From positions 2,501-35,062 of the forward strand of contig CAKOMI010000012.1 in the NCBI GenBank assembly GCA_934096605.1: a stretch of 32,562 nt of DNA. Reading direction: 5' to 3'. A model generated the notes under the pieces. That model was given only the letters and a program-made list of their open reading frames with translations, was not told the origin of the DNA and did no database searches. This stretch comes from an uncultured Bacilli bacterium (GTDB lineage: Bacteria > Bacillota_I > Bacilli_A > RF39 > UBA660). The translations under genes were made by a program, and so were the position numbers. Of this stretch, positions 24,020 to 32,486 are shown in pieces; the first letter of the stretch is position 1, and each line of letters begins with the position of its first letter.

Positions 24020-24682
24020 CTACATTATATTGTCTAGAAAATCTAGTGCTCTATTTTTGGTTAGTATTGCATCCATCGTATTTAAAATACCACAAAGGAT
24101 TAAGAATGAGCCTACTACTTGAGTGATCAATAAATTACTAAATGGATTAATAAAAATTATGATACTCATAAATACTTCAAGTAAAGATGAGACAAGTAGA
24201 AGTAACCAACTAGATTCACCAATCACTTTTAAGCGTAGGGATAAGTCAATTTTTAATACTGCTAAATATAAGACCCACATGCCAATAAAAATAGTGATGA
24301 CTTGTGAAAAGGTAAAGGGATTAATAATGGTTAATATACCTAATAGTAAAGATAATATGCCATATACTAAATGGAACTTGAAAAGAGGATAAAAACTTCT
24401 TTTACTATAACAGTATAAATTATAAATACCAAAACAAGTTATAAAAATACCACATAGAACACTTAATACTTGAACACTTATACTAGGCCATATTAAAAAT
24501 ATAACACCAATTAAAATAAATACGACAGATATTGCTATTTCAATAGTCATTATTTTTCTAAATAAACGATCAATATCAGTTAATAGTCTTTTAGTTCTTT
24601 TATGAAAGAATTTATTTAAAAAACTTGAACTATCACTTTGACTTTTTTTCTTTGTTTTTGCTTTTTTTTCATCATTATACAT
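24020..24682 (-). CDS. DUF308 (HdeD-like) membrane protein
   Basis: A 220-aa integral membrane protein with a basic N-terminal tail of about 45 residues and six TM helices in three pairs, as in DUF308/HdeD. Family motifs are GVIFLIWP followed by VLCGIFITCFGIYNLY, LLLGILTIINPFTF, and GSFLILCGILNTMDAI. Function in Bacillota is unknown. GGAAGTGAT precedes ATG 24682. It is the first gene of a two-gene unit with the 2H phosphoesterase. Confidence 0.88.
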   Translation of the reverse strand: MYNDEKKAKTKKKSQSDSSSFLNKFFHKRTKRLLTDIDRLFRKIMTIEIAISVVFILIGVIFLIWPSISVQVLSVLCGIFITCFGIYNLYCYSKRSFYPLFKFHLVYGILSLLLGILTIINPFTFSQVITIFIGMWVLYLAVLKIDLSLRLKVIGESSWLLLLVSSLLEVFMSIIIFINPFSNLLITQVVGSFLILCGILNTMDAILTKNRALDFLDNIM

Positions 24683-24701
24683 AAAATCACTTCCTATAGA
24701 A

Positions 24702-24730
24702 ATTATAGATTATTTTTAAATTTATTGCAA
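24702..24730 (-). promoter_or_regulatory. promoter of the DUF308/2H phosphoesterase operon
   Basis: -35 TTGCAA (24725-24730), 17-nt spacer, -10 TATAAT (24702-24707) on the minus strand, just after the clpC terminator. Confidence 0.75.
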
Positions 24731-24740
24731 TTAATTATTG

Positions 24741-24768
24741 CAACAAAAAAAGGGGAATCCCCCATTTA
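24741..24768 (-). terminator. clpC terminator
   Basis: GGGG-GATT-CCCC followed by TTTTTTT on the minus strand: one of the few G/C-rich hairpins in the window. Confidence 0.8.
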
Positions 24769-26901
24769 TACTTCTTGTTTGTTCTTTTTGTTATATTTGT
24801 TAATAAGATTTTTTAAGTTACGCATACCATATGACTCAATATCAGCCATGTTTATTAACTCACCTATATCAACGTTTTTATTTTTGAGATTTTGTTCAGT
24901 ATATTTTTTTGCTACCTCTTTAGTAATTGGGGCAAAGGAAATAATACTATCAATACGGCCAAGAATTTCTTTGGAAAAAGAATCATCAAATTCTGGTTTA
25001 CCTTGTGAAAAACCAACTTTTTGTTTTGTTTTTATATTGCTTGTTAAAAATATTAGAGAATGTTCAAAGTGTATGATATTACCTAACTTATCTGTTATGT
25101 GTGCTTCATCTAATATTTGGAGTAAGAGATTTAATATTTTAGGATGAGCTTTTTCTATTTCATCAAAAACAATCGTGGCAAAGGGGTGCTCAATTAGCTT
25201 TTCTAGGATATATGGTTCATCATGCCCAACATATCCTGATGGAGCCCCGATAAGTTTATTAATACTTTCTAAGGAAGAATATTCACTCATATCAATTTTT
25301 ATATACTCAGTTTTTAAGTAATCACTTATTATTTTTGTAGTTTCAGTTTTACCAACACCACTCGTACCATATAAAAGCATACTAGTACCATTTTGTTTAT
25401 AAGTTTTTATAGTATCTATTATTTCTTTTATAGCATCTTGTTGCCCAAGTATTTTTTCATTTAAAATATTATTTAAGTCATTTAAGACTTTATCATAGTC
25501 TTTTTCAATAATAGTGTTAGTTTTTAGTTCAATTACTTTAATAATATCTTCATGTGTCATTTTTACTGGTTTGTTGTCTTTTGAGACCAATAGTTTTTTT
25601 AATTTTTCTTCTTCTTTTTTTAATTTAAAGGCAGTTTTATAGTCTTCTTTTATTAAGCTTAATTCTTTTTGTTTTTTTATTTCTAATAAACTCTCTTTAG
25701 TTTGATATCCATTTGTATTTACAGAATTTATTTTAATTTTAGCACAGACAGAGTCTAGTAAATCAATTGTTTTATCAGGGTTATTTTTTTGGAAAATGTA
25801 GGTATCACTTAGATTTAATAAATCTTCAATGTTATCTTTAGTAATACTCATATTGTAATGCTTTTCGTAACTAGGAACTAGTTTTTCTAGAATAGCGCGC
25901 ATTTCTTCTTTAGTTGGTTCATTAATAATTATTTTTTCAAAACGCCTGTCTAACGCTTTGTCTTTTGCTAGAAATTCATGGTATTCACGAATAGTCGTGG
26001 CTCCTATTACTTTGATATTACCACGGGCTAAGTATGGTTTTAGAATATCACCTGCTGAAATAGCACCTTCAGCCCCACCCGCACTTACCATAGAATGTAT
26101 TTCATCAATAAATAAAATTATATTTTTATCTTCTTGAACTTCTTTTATTATTTTATTTAGTCTTTCTTCAAATTCACCACGATACTTAGTGCCGGCAACT
26201 AAAGAACCCATCTCTAACATAATTATTTCTTTGTTTTCAAGTTCTTTTGGAACTTCTTTATTAATAATCATTCTTTCTAGTTCTTCTACAATGGCTGTTT
26301 TACCAGTACCAGCTGGGCCTATTAGTAAAGGATTGTTTTTTTGTTTTCTTAAAAGAGTTTCAATTAGAAAAGATATTTCTTTTTCACGACCTATTAATGT
26401 TTTTTCTTTAGATATATTATCTTTTAAGGGAATACCTATTTTTAGAATTTCTAAATTTTTTTTACTCTTTTCTTTTTGTTTACTAATGTTTTTTAATGAA
26501 TCATATAACTCATCTAAATCTAAGTCCATACTACATAGTATACGAATTGCTATGCCATCGCCTTCTTCTAAAAGGGACATAACTAGGATTACTGGTGTTA
26601 CAAGACCATTACCATTTTCACTAGCTTCCATGTTGGCGTTTTCGATGACTCTTTTTAGCATGGGAGTGTAGAGATTAAGTTCTTGGGCTTTAGTTGCTAC
26701 ACCAATAGTTTTTATTAGTTCACTTTTAAAAGTTTTAGCTGTTATACCTTGTTCTTTAAATAAATTAGTAACGTCATTATCAAAATCTAATATGGAAAGA
26801 AGCAAGTGTTCCGTTCCAACGTAAGGGTGTTTTAATTCAAAACGTATTTTTTCAGCATTTTTAAATATCCTTGCTACCTCATGACCATAATTATGAAACA
26901 T
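24766..26901 (-). CDS. clpC: ClpC-type AAA+ unfoldase (ATP-dependent Clp protease ATP-binding subunit)
   Basis: A 711-aa HSP100 unfoldase. The Clp-N repeat domain is at about 1-140 (KHPYVGTEHLLLSIL). AAA+ domain 1 has Walker A GPAGTGKT and Walker B ILFIDEIHSM, a short coiled-coil insert lies at about 400-435, and domain 2 has GTSGVGKTET and IVFDEIEKAH. A KVGF sequence in domain 2 sits where ClpC and ClpA carry the ClpP-binding loop, so it probably feeds ClpP. It is shorter than B. subtilis ClpC (810 aa), mainly in the middle and C-terminal parts. ATG 26901 follows AAAGGAGG. No ctsR, mcsA or mcsB gene is adjacent, so the usual clpC operon is absent here. ClpB or ClpE are less likely given the small middle domain and no zinc finger. 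Confidence 0.9.
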   Translation of the reverse strand: MFHNYGHEVARIFKNAEKIRFELKHPYVGTEHLLLSILDFDNDVTNLFKEQGITAKTFKSELIKTIGVATKAQELNLYTPMLKRVIENANMEASENGNGLVTPVILVMSLLEEGDGIAIRILCSMDLDLDELYDSLKNISKQKEKSKKNLEILKIGIPLKDNISKEKTLIGREKEISFLIETLLRKQKNNPLLIGPAGTGKTAIVEELERMIINKEVPKELENKEIIMLEMGSLVAGTKYRGEFEERLNKIIKEVQEDKNIILFIDEIHSMVSAGGAEGAISAGDILKPYLARGNIKVIGATTIREYHEFLAKDKALDRRFEKIIINEPTKEEMRAILEKLVPSYEKHYNMSITKDNIEDLLNLSDTYIFQKNNPDKTIDLLDSVCAKIKINSVNTNGYQTKESLLEIKKQKELSLIKEDYKTAFKLKKEEEKLKKLLVSKDNKPVKMTHEDIIKVIELKTNTIIEKDYDKVLNDLNNILNEKILGQQDAIKEIIDTIKTYKQNGTSMLLYGTSGVGKTETTKIISDYLKTEYIKIDMSEYSSLESINKLIGAPSGYVGHDEPYILEKLIEHPFATIVFDEIEKAHPKILNLLLQILDEAHITDKLGNIIHFEHSLIFLTSNIKTKQKVGFSQGKPEFDDSFSKEILGRIDSIISFAPITKEVAKKYTEQNLKNKNVDIGELINMADIESYGMRNLKNLINKYNKKNKQEV

Positions 26902-26980
26902 AAAAAATCCTCCTTTATTCATTCTATGTTATTTATGATGAAAAAGAAGGAATTTTATGCAAATAGTTTTAATATTATAT

Positions 26981-28324
26981 TTATATATTTGGTATGAATG
27001 GATTATTTTTAGTGCCATCGCCCGTAAATTTTAGGGTGCTTTTTAGATTTATAACAGGTCTTATGCCAAAAGTACTATAAGTATAATTATCATCAATATA
27101 ATTTGTTTTATCTACAACAAATATAAAAGTCCAAAATGTATCGTCAAACGGGTTAAGATAACCAGCTGGTGTTATGGACCAAAAGCCATTACCGATTGCT
27201 AAATAATTATTGATTGATGATTTTTGATAATTATATCCACCATCAAAATGTCCACCACTCATGCCGGCTAATAAAATTTCATCAGCAGTAATTAATCCAA
27301 CAGGATAAACAAGAGATTTATTTCCAGATAAACTACTACTAACAGTATAGTAATCACTAGAATTTTCGCACTTCAGGCTTGGTGTACTAGTACTTACTCT
27401 TAAATAGCCTTTATAATGAGTAGAAACTTTACCAGTACCGCCACCAGTTTGACTATTTAATCTACTTCTATCACCACAAAAGCCCGCATTAGTATCAATA
27501 TAATTGATATAACTAGTAAGTTTTGTTGTATAAAAATTATCATTAGCGACTTTAATAATTGAATTTGTATCTAAGCCATGTGCATTACCACTTGTATACA
27601 TATAACCAACATACATATTATCACCAGCATTAGTATTAAATTGAGAATTTACATAATATCTATCCTTGCTAACTTCACCATTATCATAAGTGCTTGTGCC
27701 ATCATAAATCATTCGAATACTGCCATTACCATTGATACGAATGATGCGCCAATAGTACCCAGCAAACTTAACATAGTTATTTTCCACACTACCACGATAA
27801 TAGTAACTTGTCCCGTCATCATCTTCGGCCATAAATATTCCTTTTTCATGAGATTCACAGGTTTCATCATCACATGCACTTTTAGTAAAGTCTGGTGTAT
27901 AACTATTAACAATTAAATTCCCTAAGGCTGTTTTGATAGTGCTTTCTTTTGTAAAATATAAATTGCATCTGGTTCTTGTATAATCAGTTGCTTTATAGTT
28001 ACTATAATCACCTATGAATTTCCAGCCGGCATTGTCCCATTCAGGAATAACACCATTAGTACAGTTACTTTTATCTGTGTCTAATGTATATCCAGTATTT
28101 TGCTTTGGTATACTACGTGTTATCTCACCATCTACATAATATGCAAAATAAATATCACCTGGATCTTGTATTGTCCCATTTATCACATTAAAGTTTTTTT
28201 CTTCCGTAAACACCGCAAATGAGTTATATAGGAATACACCTGATAATGCAAAAACACATAATATTATAAATACTATTATTACTCTAACTATATTATTTCT
28301 TTCTTTATATTTTCTTAATTTCAT
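26981..28324 (-). CDS. signal-anchored surface protein, DUF6273-like
   Basis: A 447-aa protein with a basic N-terminus and one TM segment at about 14-35, then an exported body rich in Tyr, Asn, Gly and Ser with scattered Cys. Landmarks of a surface-protein type common in gut Bacillota are GYYWRIIRINGNGSIRMIYD in the middle, FGIRPVINL near the end and a closing GDGTKNNPF; I equate this with DUF6273. Function is unknown; adhesion or pilin-like roles are often guessed for such proteins but not shown. AGAGGTGA precedes ATG 28324. The promoter overlaps an inverted repeat likely bound by the divergent XRE repressor. No clear terminator follows. Confidence 0.78.
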   Translation of the reverse strand: MKLRKYKERNNIVRVIIVFIILCVFALSGVFLYNSFAVFTEEKNFNVINGTIQDPGDIYFAYYVDGEITRSIPKQNTGYTLDTDKSNCTNGVIPEWDNAGWKFIGDYSNYKATDYTRTRCNLYFTKESTIKTALGNLIVNSYTPDFTKSACDDETCESHEKGIFMAEDDDGTSYYYRGSVENNYVKFAGYYWRIIRINGNGSIRMIYDGTSTYDNGEVSKDRYYVNSQFNTNAGDNMYVGYMYTSGNAHGLDTNSIIKVANDNFYTTKLTSYINYIDTNAGFCGDRSRLNSQTGGGTGKVSTHYKGYLRVSTSTPSLKCENSSDYYTVSSSLSGNKSLVYPVGLITADEILLAGMSGGHFDGGYNYQKSSINNYLAIGNGFWSITPAGYLNPFDDTFWTFIFVVDKTNYIDDNYTYSTFGIRPVINLKSTLKFTGDGTKNNPFIPNI

Positions 28325-28347
28325 GATTCACCTCTTATATTAAAAAT

Positions 28348-28395
28348 ATTGTACACCATTTGTGGTTTATATTCAATACACTTTTTTTGGTGTAT
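28348..28395 (-). promoter_or_regulatory. surface-protein promoter with overlapping inverted repeats (putative XRE operator)
   Basis: Minus-strand -35 TTGAAT (28371-28376), 17-nt spacer and -10 TACAAT (28348-28353). An inverted repeat ATACAC-N8-GTGTAT (28376-28395) abuts the -35, and TACACCA (28352-28358) beside the -10 is repeated inverted as TGGTGTA (28388-28394). The region lies between the divergent surface-protein and XRE genes. Confidence 0.65.
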
Positions 28396-28419
28396 GGCAC
28401 AATTATCTTAGGTGATGAT

Positions 28420-28662
28420 ATGAATATTCAAAGATTAAAAGAGTTAAGAGAAGATCGAGATTTATTACAAGCCGATATTGCCAAATATTTAGGTATACCA
28501 CAACAAAATTATTCACGTTATGAACTAGGAATAATCTCTATGCCAATAGAACGTTATGAAAAGTTAGCCGAATTTTATCAAGTTAGCATTGATTATTTAG
28601 TCGGAAGAACTGATACTAGAAAACCATACCCTAAAAGTATTATTAATAATAAAAAAATATAG
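28420..28662 (+). CDS. small XRE-family transcriptional regulator
   Basis: An 80-aa single-domain Cro/C1-type DNA-binding protein. The five-helix fold is clear: NIQRLKELREDRDLLQADIA, KYLGIPQQNYSRYELGI, then a helix with RYEKLAEFYQVSIDYLVG. The ending YLVGRTD is typical of small phage-like repressors in Bacillota. ATG 28420 follows GGTGATGAT directly; the frame is open to 28360 but that stretch contains the operator. It is divergent from the surface-protein gene and likely represses it and itself; inferred from the layout. Confidence 0.88.
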   Translation: MNIQRLKELREDRDLLQADIAKYLGIPQQNYSRYELGIISMPIERYEKLAEFYQVSIDYLVGRTDTRKPYPKSIINNKKI

Positions 28663-28686
28663 ACTATGAAAATCTATATTTTTTTC
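28651..28686 (+). terminator. XRE gene terminator (copy 1 of a duplicated hairpin)
   Basis: ATATAGA and TCTATAT arms around CTATGAAAA, followed by TTTTTT on the plus strand. A nearly identical hairpin is at 28913-28950. Confidence 0.65.
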
Positions 28687-28800
28687 AAATTATTTATTAA
28701 GTAACCAATTGATTATATTCCCATACACTTTTAAATTTTTTTTGATTATTTTATCACTTAAAACGATATTTTTAGCGATTTTTCTTTTTTAAAAAAATCA

Positions 28801-28826
28801 ATTTTGTATTCCAGAAAATACAAAAT
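28801..28826. repeat. inverted repeat in the gap between XRE and carrier genes
   Basis: ATTTTGTATT and AATACAAAAT (10 bp) are separated by a few bases, and a further half-site TTTTGTATTGTACA occurs at about 28842-28855. The gap 28663-28965 contains this, two hairpins and AT-rich sequence; I see no gene in it. Confidence 0.5.
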
Positions 28827-28912
28827 TATGTTTTTTTACATTTTTGTATTGTACAGTGAACTTTTTTATGTTAGCTAATTTAATAGTACTAAGTTTTATT
28901 TATTTTAAAATG

Positions 28913-28950
28913 CAAAAAAATATAGACTACAAAAATCTATATTTTTTATT
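28913..28950 (-). terminator. terminator of the carrier gene (copy 2 of the duplicated hairpin)
   Basis: ATATAGA and TCTATAT arms with T-runs on both sides, so it can act in both directions. It lies just after the stop at 28966 on the minus strand and matches the hairpin at 28651-28686. Confidence 0.65.
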
Positions 28951-28965
28951 TTTAGTAATTACTTA

Positions 28966-30456
28966 TTATAGATATGCTAGTAATGCAAATATTACAAGTA
29001 AGCAAACAAGCATTGCTAATAAGAATTTCCAGATATATTTCATCCATTTCTTATAAGGAATATTCATATAAGATAGACCAAATAATAGGAATACACTAAT
29101 AGGAGTTACAAATTGTACTAATCCATAAATAGTTGAATAGATTACTACTAATAAGTTTCCTTCATTACCACTAAAGTTTCCTAAATAGTAACTTAATGAG
29201 TATCCTAAATAAGCAAAGTCAGTATTGAAGAATGATCCTATTACTGCTTGTATTGTTGTTACAAATGGATTGAAACCACTTGTCATTTTGCCAAGTTCAT
29301 TAACGATTGTTGGAATCATTGGAACCCAATACAAGAATACAAATACCATATAAGATAGTGTTATGAACATGATTGGACGAATAATTTTTTTAACGCCTTC
29401 ACCAATATTTGTGAAGAAATCACTTAAACTCATTTTTGAAGCAAAAGCAACAATAACAGTAACAACTGCTAATATTACTGAGTAAGTGAATAGATACCAT
29501 CCACCAAAAGCAGGTACTAGACTTGATGATAAGTTTGGTAATGAGCCACCTAAAATAGTTTGGAAGATAGCAATACCATCATCACCACCAATAGTTAAAC
29601 CATTTAACCATTCATGGAATGTATCAAAGATTTTAATGCCGAATGTTGTGCTACCAGATTGGTTAGCAGTATTCCAGTTAGTAAAGCCAAGAACGACAAA
29701 TACTAAAAGAATAACAAACATTACAATTGTAGGCCATACTTTTGATTTTTTCTTTTTTGGTTCTTCTGCTGCAAATTTGTCATCATCCATTTCTTCTTCA
29801 CGTTTTTTAGTGCTAAATAATTTTTTAACATAGATAACATTAAAGAATGTATAAAGGATATATGCAAGAGCAAGAATACCAGCACGAACAGCAAGTTCAG
29901 TAGTTATTGTAGCAGTAGAGCCACCATAACTAATGTATAGTAAGAAGCCATCTAATCCTTCTGTACCATATGTTGCGCCTAATACACCTACTAACATTGC
30001 ACCAAATGTTAATGCAAAAGAACTAATTTTGTCAAATCCCATGCGACGTAGTGCAGTAATTAAGAATGGCATAAAGATTAATAAAACGTAAGTATTGTTT
30101 AAGAATGACGCTAATAAAGCAACAACTAATGAAACAACAATAGTTACAGCAATTTCGTTCTTTTTACCAATTTTTGCAAGACGGGCAATTAAAGATTTGT
30201 AACCTTCTGTTTTTGAAATTACACCATAGAACATACCAATCAAAATGATAAAGCCAATTTGAATTGAGTAGTTTTGTAGAGCAAAACAAAAACCATAGAA
30301 TAAATGGGCAAGCCCAAGACGTCCAACTTCACCTTCAGTAAAAGTAGCACCTGTACTAAATGAACCAGTTGGAATAAACCAACTACAAACGATTACTAAA
30401 ATTAATACAAGAGAAACTAACTTTACTAAATCATGTTCCTTAAAAAATTTCTTCAT
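28966..30456 (-). CDS. YfcC-like / C4-dicarboxylate-carrier-like membrane transporter
   Basis: A 496-aa integral membrane protein with about 11-12 TM helices. The first helix carries SLVLILVIVCSWFIPTGSF, typical of the YfcC and short-chain acid/arginine-ornithine carriers of the ion transporter superfamily. FLNNTYVLLIFMPFLITAL resembles the helical-hairpin active-site region of that superfamily. A charged cytoplasmic loop (EEEMDDDKFAAEEPKKKKSK) splits the protein near residue 230. The substrate cannot be read from sequence; amino or carboxylic acids are likely. ATG 30456 follows GGAGGAGGAGA. An extended -10 (TGCTATAAT) lies at 30478-30486. It is monocistronic. Confidence 0.72.
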   Translation of the reverse strand: MKKFFKEHDLVKLVSLVLILVIVCSWFIPTGSFSTGATFTEGEVGRLGLAHLFYGFCFALQNYSIQIGFIILIGMFYGVISKTEGYKSLIARLAKIGKKNEIAVTIVVSLVVALLASFLNNTYVLLIFMPFLITALRRMGFDKISSFALTFGAMLVGVLGATYGTEGLDGFLLYISYGGSTATITTELAVRAGILALAYILYTFFNVIYVKKLFSTKKREEEMDDDKFAAEEPKKKKSKVWPTIVMFVILLVFVVLGFTNWNTANQSGSTTFGIKIFDTFHEWLNGLTIGGDDGIAIFQTILGGSLPNLSSSLVPAFGGWYLFTYSVILAVVTVIVAFASKMSLSDFFTNIGEGVKKIIRPIMFITLSYMVFVFLYWVPMIPTIVNELGKMTSGFNPFVTTIQAVIGSFFNTDFAYLGYSLSYYLGNFSGNEGNLLVVIYSTIYGLVQFVTPISVFLLFGLSYMNIPYKKWMKYIWKFLLAMLVCLLVIFALLAYL

Positions 30457-30477
30457 TTTCTCTCCTCCTCCATAAAA

Positions 30478-30486
30478 ATTATAGCA
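30478..30486 (-). promoter_or_regulatory. extended -10 promoter of the carrier gene
   Basis: TGCTATAAT on the minus strand, with only a weak -35 (CTTTAA) 17 nt upstream. The stretch from here to about 30860 is AT-rich and I see no gene in it. Confidence 0.6.
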
Positions 30487-30861
30487 CAAAAGAAAGTAAT
30501 TTAAAGAAAAAACGGGCTTTTTTAAGTGAAATTTTGGTGAATTTTGGGAAATAATAATTTTTTTGAATATTAATTTAATTACTTTGCTGATTTTTAATCT
30601 TTTTTGGCAAAGTATTCATTAAAAGAATGATTTATAAAAAAACAATATATTATCTATTTGGATGAGTCATATAAACGTGATAGTTATTTTAGCAATTTTT
30701 ACGTAAGGGCATTAACTTAATATAACAATATAAAAGAATAAATAATGGTAAATAAAAAATAACTCCTTATTACCTACTTTTATCTTGCCTATAATGGTAG
30801 GAATTGCTAAAAACTTATTACATTTTCAATTTTGTTTAGGCAAATACTTGAATTATCAAAG

Positions 30862-30891
30862 TTTACAAAAAGTTCTTTTTTATGCTATTAT
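30862..30891 (+). promoter_or_regulatory. strong orphan promoter in the 30.5-31.1 kb gap
   Basis: -35 TTTACA (30862-30867), 18-nt spacer, extended -10 TGCTATTAT (TATTAT at 30886-30891) on the plus strand. No plus-strand gene lies downstream, so it should make a non-coding or antisense RNA starting near 30898. Confidence 0.6.
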
Positions 30892-30897
30892 GTACTT

Positions 30898-31092
30898 AGC
30901 AAAAAAAATACATAAAATAAAGTGGGAATATTCAGTTTTTGTACGCTGAATGTCTACCCAGTTTTCATGAGTTAGACATTTAATTCAATGTTTTTGAATA
31001 AAATGCCATTTTTTTATTACTACTATCATAATGATTAGTTGAAATAAAATGATAGCAATGTAGCGAAGAACTTTAATTATAAAGTTTCTTTT
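30898..31092 (+). ncRNA. candidate small antisense RNA
   Basis: Inferred transcript from the orphan promoter to a hairpin (AAGAACTTTA with TAAAGTTTCTT, 31066-31090, then TTCC). It contains the stem AATGTCTA/TAGACATT and would be antisense to the tiny ORF at 30985-31101. The terminator U-tract is poor, so the 3' end is uncertain. It matches no RNA family I can name. Confidence 0.3.
30949..30980. repeat. inverted repeat, possibly an insertion-sequence end remnant
   Basis: AATGTCTA and TAGACATT form an 8-bp perfect stem with a 16-nt loop. On the minus strand the start GTCTAACT followed by GGGT is loosely like IS3-family termini. No transposase is nearby, so this is only a suggestion. Confidence 0.4.
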
Positions 31093-31101
31093 CCTCATCA
31101 T
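30985..31101 (-). CDS. possible tiny membrane peptide
   Basis: A 38-aa frame starting ATG ATG: a basic N-terminus (MMRKRNFIIKVLR), one hydrophobic helix (YIAIILFQLIIMIVVI) and a basic tail (KKWHFIQKH). GGATGG lies about 4 nt before the first ATG. It begins 19 nt after the true stop of the broken gene to its right. The layout is that of a type I toxin or small membrane protein, but chance ORFs of this kind are common in AT-rich DNA. Confidence 0.3.
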   Translation of the reverse strand: MMRKRNFIIKVLRYIAIILFQLIIMIVVIKKWHFIQKH

Positions 31102-31119
31102 TATCCATCCAAAAGAACT

Positions 31120-32312
31120 TTAAACGATTTTGTTTTTACTTTTAGTTATTTGGTCTATTAGCAAAGGAATTTTTGACCAATCATCAGTTTGAACACCATT
31201 ATAATTAGGATTAAATGGACCATATAAAATTGTTGATATGCCGTTTTTATTTGCGGTTTCAATAAGAAATTGATTTTAGAATAAAAGCCTAAATGGATCT
31301 GATTATAGTTAACGTTATTACTTTCAAAATATTCAGATAGTTTTTTTAATAACGAAGCATATTTATCTATTGGTCTAGCACTTAATAGATCAACAATATA
31401 ACCATCTTCTAACATTTTATTAAATGATTCTGTAACTCCATTTTTTATTTTTCCATAAGCCATATCTTCTCTATGCTCTTTCCAAAATAACGCTAATTCA
31501 GGATCGCCCCAATGATATTCTTTTGTGCTATCAATTTCTGGATGCTCTTTTAAAAAGATTTTCCAATAATAATCTTCTAATTCCTTTGTTGATAATATAG
31601 TATCATCTATATCAACAGCAATTTTAATTTTTGAATCATATTCATTTTTAATATCTTTTAATCTTAGTAATTCATGTTTTATAAATTGAATAGTTTCATT
31701 TATATCTTTTTCTATTGATTCATCATCATATATTACTGACTCTTCCACATCGTCATTCATAAATAAAGTTTTATTTATATAATCAATTGAGCCATTTTCT
31801 CCAAATAGGCCATTAATATTTAATTCATCAATTTCACAAGAAAATTCTCTATAATCTTCAATATTAATTGGTAAATAATCTAGATGATATCTTTTGGCAA
31901 GTCTTTGCTGCATTTTTATTCCTTCATAATAACTAAACCAGTTTTCATCTTTAATCATAACACCATTTTTAGCAACAACATATAATTCGCCATTTATTCT
32001 TCTTTCATATTTTGGATCAACAAAACTTTTCCAATATTGATCTACAATTAAATGCAATAAATATCCAAAATAAAACGGATTATTTAGTGAATTATAATAT
32101 TTTATATAAAAATTGACATAGTTGTTTGCTTGACCTTCCTTAACTCTAAAATCCCAAAAATGAGATAGGTATTTGTCTTTAACACCAGAATCTTTCGGGA
32201 TATTTCGCCAACAGTCTGGTGATATTGTACCAATTCTTAATAACAATTCATCAAAATTATATTCTTGATTAATCTTTTTAGTTATTGCTTCATGTATCCT
32301 TGCTGATGGCAT
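31120..32312 (-). pseudogene. broken zinc-dependent phospholipase C-like / HAD 5'-nucleotidase-like fusion
   Basis: The N-terminal 170 or so residues resemble the zinc-dependent phospholipase C family (MPSARIHEAITKKIN, RIGTISPDCWRN, YLSHFWDF, YFGYLLHLIVDQYWKSF, which carry His/Asp ligands). After about 235 a HAD phosphatase domain of the cytosolic 5'-nucleotidase type starts with motif I IAVDIDDTI and motif II LLSARP. Near 31265-31275 the frame is lost: frame 1 runs on as nonsense to 31158. The next frame reads IETANKNGISTILYGPFNPN...DDWSKIPLLIDQI and stops at 31120. The acidic motif IV (DD) expected between these parts is missing, so a small deletion rather than a base error is likely. ATG 32312 follows AGGAG. 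Confidence 0.75.
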
Positions 32313-32424
32313 TGTATCAACTCCTCTTACAAGACATTTTAACATATTTTGATAATTTACTTTCAGAAAGTTTCTATTTTTATATAGTTTTTTCATTCAA
32401 ATTTTATTTTTTATAAGTCAATAT

Positions 32425-32482
32425 ATAAAAAAAGATTATTCTTCCTTATATTTAGAAAGATATAATCTTACTCTTTTTTTGT
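32425..32482 (-). terminator. metG terminator
   Basis: AAGATTAT and ATAATCTT arms, extended by TCTT-C/G-AAGA pairing, with TTTTTTT after them on the minus strand. Confidence 0.75.
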
Positions 32483-32486
32483 TACC

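Noticed and set aside
24638..25147. 169-codon open frame on the plus strand across the clpC 3' end
   Set aside because: It is fully antisense to the well-supported clpC and DUF308 genes, has no ribosome site, and its hydrophobic run is the complement of AT-rich coding sequence.
26189..26671. 160-codon plus-strand open frame
   Set aside because: Lies opposite the AAA+ domain 1 of clpC; no Shine-Dalgarno and no family resemblance.
27578..27916. Open frames on both strands inside the surface-protein gene
   Set aside because: The low-complexity Ile/Thr/His composition and position inside the DUF6273-like gene mark them as shadows.
28844..29056. 70-codon plus-strand frame with a hydrophobic start
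   Set aside because: No ribosome site; it runs through the terminator hairpin and into the 3' end of the carrier gene on the other strand.
30794..30950. 51-codon plus-strand frame in the 30.5-31.1 kb gap
   Set aside because: No ribosome site, no recognisable motif, and the best promoter nearby lies inside it rather than before it.
30898..31092. Known riboswitch (purine, preQ1 or similar) in the gap
   Set aside because: The conserved core of the families I can recall is absent, and no plus-strand gene follows to be regulated.
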